DNA of 64,000 nt from Streptomyces griseocarneus (GTDB lineage: Bacteria > Actinomycetota > Actinomycetes > Streptomycetales > Streptomycetaceae): NCBI GenBank assembly GCA_003674045.1, contig PENC01000005.1:186001-250000 (forward strand). Reading direction: 5' to 3'. The translations under genes and the position numbers were made by a program. The notes under the pieces are model-generated. The model searched no databases, was not told the origin of the DNA, and worked only from the letters and a program-made list of their open reading frames with translations. This document shows, one piece after another, positions 56,434-64,000 of the stretch (positions are counted from its first letter, which is position 1; each line of letters begins with the position of its first letter).

Positions 56434-57386
56434 GCCCGGCCTCCCTTCCGGCGCCGGCGGCGCCTGCGGTGCTGTGCCGACGTGGGGTCCAGCGCGTCGC
56501 GCAGGCCGTCGCCGAGGAAGTTCACGGCGAGGACGAAGACGACGAGGAGCCCGGCGGCGAAGAAGAACATCCACGGGTAGGTGAGGGCGGCGCCGGAGCC
56601 GTCGGCGATGAGGGTGCCGAGCGAGACGTCCGGCGGCTGGACGCCGAAGCCGAAGTACGACAGGCCGGTCTCGCTCATCACGGCGCCGCCGACGGCGATG
56701 GTGGCGTCGACGATCAGGAAGGACGAGACGTTCGGCAGGATGTGCCGGAAGACGATGCGCAGCGGGTGCACGCCCATCAGCTGGGCGGCGCGGACGAAGT
56801 CGCGTTCCTTGAGGGAGCGGGTCATCGAACGGACCACCCGGGCGGTGATCATCCAGCCGAAGACGGCGAGGAGCCCGACGAAGGCGAGCCAGCCGGTGTC
56901 GCGGAGCCGGGGCGAGACGATGGCGATGATCAGGAACGCGGGGAAGACGAGCAGCAGGTCGATGCAGAAGGTGACGATCCGGTCGGTCCAGCCGCCGAAG
57001 TAGCCCGCGCAGGCGCCGACGACGGAGGCGAGGACGGTCGCGAACAGCGCCACGAGCAGGCCGATGAGCAGGGACTTCTGGAGGCCGTGCAGCACCTGCG
57101 CGTAGACGTCCTGGCCGATGCGGTTGGTGCCCCACCAGTGGGCCGCCGACGGCGCCTGGCGCAGGGCGCCGTAGTCGATGTCGGTATGGCTCCAGCGGGT
57201 GAGGTGGGGGCCGGCGAAGGCGAGCAGGAAGAGCAGCAGGAGGACGCCCGCGCCGACGACGGCGTTGGGGTTCGCGGCGAAGCGGCGCAGGGCGACGCGG
57301 GTCCGGCCCGGGGGCCGTTCCTCGGTGGGCTCCCCTGCTGTGACGGGGGTGACGGGAGCGGAAGGGGTGGCGGCGGTGGTCGTCAT
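56430..57386 (-). CDS. peptide ABC transporter permease (DppC/OppC type)
   Basis: 318-residue permease. A Thr/Pro-rich cytoplasmic N-terminus (1-30) precedes six membrane helices. The OppC features are LRRFAANPNAVVGAGVLLLL, HWWGTNRIGQDVYAQVLHGL and the EAA loop FVRAAQLMGVHPLRIVFRHI. The basic C-terminus ends in repeated arginines (HRRRRRRRKGG). It lies 9 bp after the first permease gene. Confidence 0.92.
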   Translation of the reverse strand: MTTTAATPSAPVTPVTAGEPTEERPPGRTRVALRRFAANPNAVVGAGVLLLLFLLAFAGPHLTRWSHTDIDYGALRQAPSAAHWWGTNRIGQDVYAQVLHGLQKSLLIGLLVALFATVLASVVGACAGYFGGWTDRIVTFCIDLLLVFPAFLIIAIVSPRLRDTGWLAFVGLLAVFGWMITARVVRSMTRSLKERDFVRAAQLMGVHPLRIVFRHILPNVSSFLIVDATIAVGGAVMSETGLSYFGFGVQPPDVSLGTLIADGSGAALTYPWMFFFAAGLLVVFVLAVNFLGDGLRDALDPTSAQHRRRRRRRKGGRA

Positions 57387-57395
57387 GGCGCGCTC

Positions 57396-58379
57396 CTAGC
57401 GGGTCCGGACACGGGGGTCGAGCGCGGCGTGGAGCACGTCGGCCAGGAAGCCGGAGAGCAGCACCATCACGGCGGCGAACACATTGACGGCGACGACGGA
57501 GTTGACGTCGCTCTTGCCGACGGCGTCGATGAACCAGGAGCCCATGCCGTGCCAGCCGAAGATCTTCTCCGTGAAGGCGGCGCCGGTGAACAGCGCGAGG
57601 AAGCCGTAGGCGAAGAAGGTCGACATGGGGACGAGCGCGGTGCGCAGCCCGTGCTTGAGCACGGCCGCGCGGTGGGTGAGCCCCTTGGCGCGGGCGGTGC
57701 GCAGGAAGTCGGAGCCGAGGACGTCGAGCATGGTGCCGCGCTGGTAGCGGCTGTACGCGGCGGCGGTGCCGAGCGCGATGGACAGGGTGGGCAGCAGCAG
57801 GTGGACGGCGCGGTCGCCGAGGAGCGTGGTGGCGGAACCGGTGAGTCCGGGGGTCTTCTCGCCCGTGAACGCGATGAGTTCGCCGCCCGCGGCCTGGTTG
57901 ACCTTCATCGCGCCGAGCTTGAGGAGCACGGCGAGCAGGAAGGTGGGGGTGGACAGCAGCAGGAAGGCGAAGAGGGTGACCGCGCGGTCGGAGAGGCGGT
58001 ACTGCCGTACGGCGCCCCAGGCGCCGAGCAGGACGCCCGTGACCGTGCCGAGGACGGTGCCCGCGAGGAGCAGCCGCAGGCTCACGCCGACGCGGCGCCC
58101 GAACTCCTCCTCCACGCTGCCGCTGTCGATGGTGCGCCCGAAGTCGCCGCGGAGCGCGTGCGAGGCCCAGGTGCCGAAGCGGTCCATGAGCGGGGTGTGG
58201 TCGTTGATGCCGAGCGCGGACAGCTGTGCCTCCACCGAGCCCGCGGGCGGGGGTGGCTGGCGCCCCTCGAAGTAGCCGCGCGGGGACAGCGCGAGCGAGG
58301 AGAGCACATAGGACAGGAAGACCGCCACGGCGAGGAGGACGACGTAGTAGCCCAGCCGCTTGGCCAGATAGGCGAGCAC
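57396..58379 (-). CDS. peptide ABC transporter permease (DppB/OppB type)
   Basis: 327-residue permease. The N-terminal AYLAKRLGYYVVLLAVAVFL is the usual OppB entry helix. The periplasmic loop contains GINDHTPLMDRFGTWASHAL, and the coupling loop DFLRTARAKGLTHRAAVLKH. Six helices are visible. The GTG at 58379 is chosen because the conserved sequence starts there. It is the first gene of the importer operon and is divergent from the binding-protein gene across 215 bp. Confidence 0.92.
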   Translation of the reverse strand: MLAYLAKRLGYYVVLLAVAVFLSYVLSSLALSPRGYFEGRQPPPPAGSVEAQLSALGINDHTPLMDRFGTWASHALRGDFGRTIDSGSVEEEFGRRVGVSLRLLLAGTVLGTVTGVLLGAWGAVRQYRLSDRAVTLFAFLLLSTPTFLLAVLLKLGAMKVNQAAGGELIAFTGEKTPGLTGSATTLLGDRAVHLLLPTLSIALGTAAAYSRYQRGTMLDVLGSDFLRTARAKGLTHRAAVLKHGLRTALVPMSTFFAYGFLALFTGAAFTEKIFGWHGMGSWFIDAVGKSDVNSVVAVNVFAAVMVLLSGFLADVLHAALDPRVRTR

Positions 58380-58594
58380 GAGGCGGACGCTATCCAGCGG
58401 ATTCGACGGAGCCGTTGCCTCCTGTGTCACGTGTGTTGCGGCTGCGATAAATGCACTGGCCCGGGGCCCGTGAGCCTGTCGGGGGCCTTGTGAACGTGCA
58501 TACGGTGACCGGGATTTCACCCCGTCGACGCGGGCCCGGCCCGCCGTCCGGTGCCACGTTCCGCCCCATGCGCGTACCACGAGAGGACTCCGCC

Positions 58595-60298
58595 ATGATC
58601 AAGGCCGCCAGAGCCGCCGCCGTCGCCGCAGCGACCGTCTCCGCCGCCCTGGTGCTCGCCGCGTGCGGCGGCGGGGACGGGTCCGGGTCGTCCGACGGCG
58701 GGCAGGAGGCGAAGGCGGCCCCCGCGGCCGGTACGCAGGACCTCAACCCGCACCCGGCGTCCGATCTCAAGCAGGGCGGCACCTACAAGGTGTCGATCGA
58801 GCAGTGGATCAACCAGTACAACCCCAACCAGACCGACGGCACCCAGGGCGATGCCGCGTCGATCATCGCGCTGCTGGAACCCGACCTGTTCGACTTCGAC
58901 GCCAAGGGCGTGCCGCACCCCAACCCGGACTTCCTGGTCTCGGCCAAGGTGACCTCGACGAACCCGCAGGTGGTGACGTACGAGCTGAACCCGAAGGCCA
59001 AATGGTCCGACGGCAAACCATTGGGGGTCGCCGATTTCGAGGCCCAGTGGAAGGCGCTGAACGGCACGGACGACCGCTTCCAGGTGGCGAACACCACGGG
59101 CTACGACCAGATCGGCAAGGTCGAGCAGGGCAAGGACGAGCACGAGGTACGGGTCACCTTCAAGACCCCGTTCGCCGACTGGCAGAGCCTCTTCGACCCG
59201 CTGCTGCCCGCCTCGCTCAACGCGACCCCGGAGAGCTTCAACACGGGCTGGACGGGCAGGGCCCAGGTGACCGGGAACGCCTGGAAGATCGGCGAGTACG
59301 ACAAGACGGCGAAGACCATCACCGCGGTGCCGGACCCGGACTGGTGGGGCGAGAAGCCGAAGCTGGACAAGTACATCTTCTGGGCCATGGACGGCACGGC
59401 CAAGGTCGACGCGTATCTCAACCGGGAGATCGACTACACCAGCGCGTCCGCCGCCGAGGCGTACAAACGGCTGAAGAAGGACAAGGACACCGACTTCCGC
59501 GTCGGCGCCCGCTGGGACCAGGTCGTACTGAGCCTCAACGGCAGCCGGGGCCCCTTGCAGGACCTCAAGGTGCGGCAGGCCGTGACGCTCGGCGTGGACC
59601 GCGAGGCACTCGCGAAGATCGCGGGCAAGGACCTGCCCTTCCAGCCCAAGGTGGTGAACAACCACTTCTTCATGCCGAACCAGGAGGGCTACCGCGACAA
59701 CGCGGGCTCCTTCGCCAAGCGCGACGTGGACCGCGCGAAGAAGCTGCTGGACGAGGCGGGCTGGAAGGACGGGGGCGCGGGCAAGCCGCGCGTCAAGGAC
59801 GGCAAGCCGCTGTCCCTGGACTATGTGATGCCCTCCGACGTGGCCGGGCTCGCCGAGGACCAGGCGAAGATCACCCAGCAGATGCTCGGCGAGATCGGCG
59901 TCAAGGTCGAGCTGCGCAAGGTGCCGGGTGACGACTACTTCGACAAGTACGTCCACCGGAGCAACTACGACCTGACGCAGTTCCGGCAGGTCGACCGGAT
60001 CTACCGCTCCAGCTCCTACCAGGACTACCGCCTGCCGCAGGGCAGGAACGCGTTCGGCAATTACGGCCGGATCGGATCGCAGGACGTGGACAAGCTGATG
60101 ACGGAGGCGTCCAGGACCACGGACGAGGCCAGGCAGATCGAGCTCTACAACCAGGCCGACGCCAAGGTGTGGGAGCTCGGGCACTCGCTGCCGCTCTACC
60201 AGCGCCCGCAGATCATCGCGATCCGCAAGGGCCTGGCGAACACGGGCGCCCCCGGACTGGGCGACGAGAACCCCCTGCTGTTCGGCTGGCTCAAGTGA
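58595..60298 (+). CDS. ABC transporter family substrate-binding lipoprotein (peptide type)
   Basis: 567-residue extracellular SBP_bac_5 lipoprotein. The signal peptide MIKAARAAAVAAATVSAAL ends in the lipobox LAAC, then a Gly/Ser linker. The mature part follows the oligopeptide-binding pattern (GGTYKVSIEQWINQYNPNQT, YELNPKAKWSDGKPL, GKPRVKDGKPLSLDYVMPSD). It is encoded divergently from its permease/ATPase operon. The ATG at 58595 has GAGAGGA upstream. The ligand, probably an oligopeptide, cannot be read from sequence. Confidence 0.9.
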   Translation: MIKAARAAAVAAATVSAALVLAACGGGDGSGSSDGGQEAKAAPAAGTQDLNPHPASDLKQGGTYKVSIEQWINQYNPNQTDGTQGDAASIIALLEPDLFDFDAKGVPHPNPDFLVSAKVTSTNPQVVTYELNPKAKWSDGKPLGVADFEAQWKALNGTDDRFQVANTTGYDQIGKVEQGKDEHEVRVTFKTPFADWQSLFDPLLPASLNATPESFNTGWTGRAQVTGNAWKIGEYDKTAKTITAVPDPDWWGEKPKLDKYIFWAMDGTAKVDAYLNREIDYTSASAAEAYKRLKKDKDTDFRVGARWDQVVLSLNGSRGPLQDLKVRQAVTLGVDREALAKIAGKDLPFQPKVVNNHFFMPNQEGYRDNAGSFAKRDVDRAKKLLDEAGWKDGGAGKPRVKDGKPLSLDYVMPSDVAGLAEDQAKITQQMLGEIGVKVELRKVPGDDYFDKYVHRSNYDLTQFRQVDRIYRSSSYQDYRLPQGRNAFGNYGRIGSQDVDKLMTEASRTTDEARQIELYNQADAKVWELGHSLPLYQRPQIIAIRKGLANTGAPGLGDENPLLFGWLK

Positions 60299-60324
60299 CG
60301 CGGCCGCTCACGTGACGCGGGGAC

Positions 60325-61011
60325 TCACGTGACGCAGCCGTCCTGCTCCGGCGGCTCGTCCGAGCCGGACGCCCCGTATCCCTCCCCCAGAAGGGCGCGG
60401 ACCAGACGGGCGACGTGACCGGCGGCCTCCTCGGGCGAGGGGGCCGGGGCGATCACGTAGGAGAGGGTCAGCCGGACGGCCGCCTCGCAGGCCCACAGCA
60501 CCGCCTCCGGTACGGGTGCCTCCGGCTCCGCGGCCCGCCGGCCGGCTCTCCCGGCGACGGCGCAGGCCGCGCGGTCCCGGATACCGTCGGCCAGCGCCCA
60601 GGGCGTGGGGGTGCCCCGCACCACCGGAAGGCCCGAGCCGCGCGGGGACGGCACGGAGGGCGCCGCGACGGCGGGCAGCCGCTCGCCGCGACAGCCGGTG
60701 AGCGCGGCCCGTACGAGCGGGTTGGCGCGGGCGGTGCGCAGGATCCACCCGGCCGCGGCGGCGCACCGGGCCCCGGCGTCCGCCTCGGGGCCCGCGTCCG
60801 CGAGGGCGCGCTCGACCCCGGCGAGCAGGGCGTCGGCCTCGCGGCGCACCAGTGCGCGGGCGAGCCCCGCCTTGCTGCCGAACTCGTTGTAGAGCGTCTG
60901 CCGGGAGACCCCGGCGGCGGCCGCGACGTCGACCATGCGGACCCCGTTCCAGGGCCGTCTGTCGAGCGCCGCGTAGGCCGCGTCAAGCAAGAGCTCTCGT
61001 GCCGCGGGCAT
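60325..61011 (-). CDS. TetR-family transcriptional regulator
   Basis: 228-residue regulator. The N-terminal HTH spans residues about 5-50 (LLLDAAYAALDRRPWNGVRM, VDVAAAAGVSRQTLYNEFGS, KAGLARALVRREADALL). The ligand domain is very rich in Ala, Arg and Pro and lacks clear specificity signs. The ATG at 61011 precedes MPAARELLL and has GAGGCG nearby; an in-frame start at 61122 would read through the promoter. It is convergent with the peptide-binding protein gene and divergent from the phosphatase gene at 61138. No nearby target is obvious. Confidence 0.87.
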   Translation of the reverse strand: MPAARELLLDAAYAALDRRPWNGVRMVDVAAAAGVSRQTLYNEFGSKAGLARALVRREADALLAGVERALADAGPEADAGARCAAAAGWILRTARANPLVRAALTGCRGERLPAVAAPSVPSPRGSGLPVVRGTPTPWALADGIRDRAACAVAGRAGRRAAEPEAPVPEAVLWACEAAVRLTLSYVIAPAPSPEEAAGHVARLVRALLGEGYGASGSDEPPEQDGCVT

Positions 61012-61137
61012 CGTCGCCTCCCCGGCCGTGCGACCGCACGACGGTAGTGGCCACAGAATTGACGTGCCACCAGTCGGTGTCAAGAGTCCCGGGCGGGCCG
61101 CCGGTGCCCCGCGGGCGGCCACAGGTACTGTTCAGCC

Positions 61138-61932
61138 ATGTCCGACTACCACGATGATCTGCGCCTGGCACACGTCCTGGCGGATGCCGCCGACGCTGCC
61201 ACCATGGAACGGTTCCGGGCCCTCGACCTGAAGGTCGAGACCAAACCGGACATGACCCCGGTGAGCGAGGCGGACAAGGCCGCCGAGGAGCTGATCCGCG
61301 GCCACCTCCAGCGCGCGCGGCCGCGTGACGCCGTGCTGGGCGAGGAGTTCGGCAGCGAGGGCACGGGCCCGCGCCGCTGGGTCATCGACCCCATCGACGG
61401 CACCAAGAACTACGTCCGCGGGGTGCCGGTGTGGGCCACCCTGATCTCCCTGATGGTGCAGGGCGAGGGCGGCTTCGAGCCCGTCGTCGGCGTGGTGTCG
61501 GCACCCGCGCTGGGCCGCCGCTGGTGGGCGGCGAAGGGCTCGGGCGCCTACACGGGCCGCAGCCTGATGTCGGCCAGCCAGCTCCAGGTGTCGCAGGTCG
61601 GCAGGGTCCAGGACGCGTCGTTCGCGTACTCCTCGCTGTCCGGCTGGGAGGAGCGCGGGATGCTGCCGGGCTTCCTCGACCTGACACGGGACTGCTGGCG
61701 GACCCGCGGCTACGGCGACTTCTGGCCGTACATGATGGTCGCCGAGGGCTCGGTGGACATCTGCGCGGAGCCGGAGCTGTCGCTGTGGGACATGGCGGCG
61801 AACGTGGTCGTCGTCGAGGAGGCGGGCGGCCGCTTCACAGGCCTGGACGGGCGGCCGGGACCGCACAGCGGTGACGCCGCGGCGTCGAACGGACTGCTCC
61901 ACGACGAGCTGCTGGGCTATCTGCGCTCGTAG
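61138..61932 (+). CDS. hisN: inositol monophosphatase-family histidinol-phosphatase
   Basis: 264-residue Mg2+-dependent phosphatase of the inositol monophosphatase superfamily. Metal-binding residues are E69/E70 in LGEEFGSE, D84 and D87 in WVIDPIDGTKNY, and the late aspartate in LSLWDMAANVV. In Actinobacteria this subfamily (HisN) supplies histidinol-phosphate phosphatase, and Streptomyces lacks the classical HisB-type enzyme, so that role is likely. The signature VPVWATLISLMVQG is seen after the metal loop. Confidence 0.87.
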   Translation: MSDYHDDLRLAHVLADAADAATMERFRALDLKVETKPDMTPVSEADKAAEELIRGHLQRARPRDAVLGEEFGSEGTGPRRWVIDPIDGTKNYVRGVPVWATLISLMVQGEGGFEPVVGVVSAPALGRRWWAAKGSGAYTGRSLMSASQLQVSQVGRVQDASFAYSSLSGWEERGMLPGFLDLTRDCWRTRGYGDFWPYMMVAEGSVDICAEPELSLWDMAANVVVVEEAGGRFTGLDGRPGPHSGDAAASNGLLHDELLGYLRS

Positions 61933-62163
61933 TTCTCGGGCGCCCGGCATCGGCCCTCCGACCTGCCGCGACAGGGTCCGGCATCAAGACGCGCCGTCGG
62001 TTCAAACACGGTTCTGAAGCGCGCGGAAGCGGAAGTCAGGCTCCGCGCGCCCCTTGTTGTGTCCGCGTGGGCGTGTGACGATGAGGAATCCCCCGCTTGT
62101 GAACATGTGAATCCCCGCGGAGCACGCGGGAGTTCACAGTCGCCAAGGAGGTGTCTTCCGACC

Positions 62164-62565
62164 ATGCTCGTCCGCGACGCCATGAGCACGGTGGTCCTCA
62201 CCATCGGTCCCGCACACACTCTCCGGCAGGCAGCGCGGCTCATGTCCGCGCGCAGGATAGGCGCAGCCGTCGTACTCGATCCGGACGCCGGCGGGATCGG
62301 CATCCTCACCGAGCGCGACATCCTCAACTCGGTCGGCGCGGGCCAGGACCCGGACCGGGAGAAGGCCCACTCCCACACCACCACCGACGTCGTCTTCGCG
62401 GCGCCGGAATGGACGCTGGACGAGGCGGCGTCGGCGATGTCGCGCGGCGGCTTCCGGCACCTGATCGTCCTCGACGGGCAGGGTCCGGTGGGCGTGGTGT
62501 CGGTGCGCGACATCATCCGCTGCTGGGCCCCCGCGCGGGCCCGCGCGGGAATGCTGACACGCTGA
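62164..62565 (+). CDS. CBS-domain pair protein
   Basis: 133-residue stand-alone CBS (Bateman) protein. The first CBS motif runs from VRDAMSTVVLTIGPAHTLRQ to GIGILTERDILN, and the second from TTDVVFAAPEWTLDEAASAM to GVVSVRDIIR. Bateman pairs bind adenosyl ligands such as AMP, ATP or SAM. A long AAGGAGGTG lies 12 nt upstream of the ATG, slightly farther than usual. In S. coelicolor similar proteins are abundant and poorly characterised. It is convergent with the catalase gene. Confidence 0.88.
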   Translation: MLVRDAMSTVVLTIGPAHTLRQAARLMSARRIGAAVVLDPDAGGIGILTERDILNSVGAGQDPDREKAHSHTTTDVVFAAPEWTLDEAASAMSRGGFRHLIVLDGQGPVGVVSVRDIIRCWAPARARAGMLTR

Positions 62566-62609
62566 CGCCCGCCCGGTGCGGAATCAGTGCGGAATCAGTG
62601 CGAAAGCAG

Positions 62610-62648
62610 CCGGAGAGGCCGGAGCCCTCTGGCGTCCGGCCTCTCCGG
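62610..62648. terminator. bidirectional terminator between CBS gene and catalase
   Basis: Perfect 14-bp inverted repeat CCGGAGAGGCCGGA / TCCGGCCTCTCCGG with an 11-nt loop, in the convergent gap 45 bp after the CBS stop and 44 bp before the catalase stop. A short direct repeat GTGCGGAATCA (62576-62599) precedes it. Confidence 0.82.
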
Positions 62649-62691
62649 TGTGTACGGCAAGCGGCTGCTTGGGACTACCCCGGGGGCGGGG

Positions 62692-64000
<1,309 letters not shown>

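Overview
The window is a piece of a Streptomyces chromosome. Base composition is uniformly very high in G+C, and the gene set is diagnostic: DasR with DasABC, a WblE-type WhiB protein, a SigB-family sigma factor with its RsbW-like partner, SigR-RsrA, and DUF397/XRE pairs. From memory, gene order resembles the SCO52xx part of the S. coelicolor chromosome. The stretches wblE-pdtaS and sigR-RsrA-HMCES-aroA-rsgA also recall a conserved actinobacterial neighbourhood (WhiB1-PdtaS and SigH-RshA-AroA in mycobacteria). No transposase, tRNA, rRNA, CRISPR array or prophage was recognised.

Layout. 0-4.7 kb: accessory genes (DUF998 protein, XRE-DUF397 pair, two small proteins with a PCMT-like methyltransferase, an alpha/beta hydrolase). 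4.7-12.7 kb: DUF4097 protein divergent from an HTH regulator with palindromic operators, dienelactone hydrolase, PLP deaminase, peptidoglycan amidase, glutaminase, Na+/H+ antiporter, UBP zinc finger, GNAT. 12.9-18.3 kb: anti-sigma factor and SigH-like sigma factor, lipid kinase, WblE, PdtaS-like kinase. 18.7-26.4 kb: SDR, then the N-acetylglucosamine module nagB, dasD-dasC-dasB-dasA and dasR, with DasR-type operators. 26.4-31.6 kb: accessory island with a VapBC-like toxin-antitoxin pair, cutA, XRE with two tandem DUF397-like genes, a degenerate ATPase-fold protein, and four small immunity-like genes that are visibly richer in A+T. 31.7-35.6 kb: membrane-anchored protein, WXG-like protein, large DUF6571-like protein and lipoprotein. 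35.7-38.7 kb: DUF4328 protein and DUF3311/monocarboxylate symporter. 38.9-42.7 kb: class I ribonucleotide reductase under a cobalamin riboswitch and putative NrdR boxes. 42.8-49.0 kb: peptide deformylase, TPR protein, two HD-domain membrane proteins, rsrA-sigR. 49.1-54.3 kb: hydrolase, HMCES-type peptidase, M50-like protease, aroA, rsgA, SMR transporter. 54.4-61.0 kb: peptide/oligopeptide ABC importer and a TetR regulator. 61.1-64.0 kb: hisN-type phosphatase, CBS protein and a catalase cut by the window edge.

The clearest integrated logic is: (i) chitin/GlcNAc uptake (DasABC), hydrolysis (DasD) and catabolism (NagB) under DasR; (ii) thiol-oxidative stress by SigR/RsrA, with a perfect GGAAT-N18-GTT autoregulatory promoter; (iii) dual control of nrdAB. 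The most unusual parts are the immunity-like array beside the WXG/DUF6571 cassette (29.6-35.6 kb) and a modular intergenic repeat family found at eight gene 3' ends, seven of them in convergent gaps.
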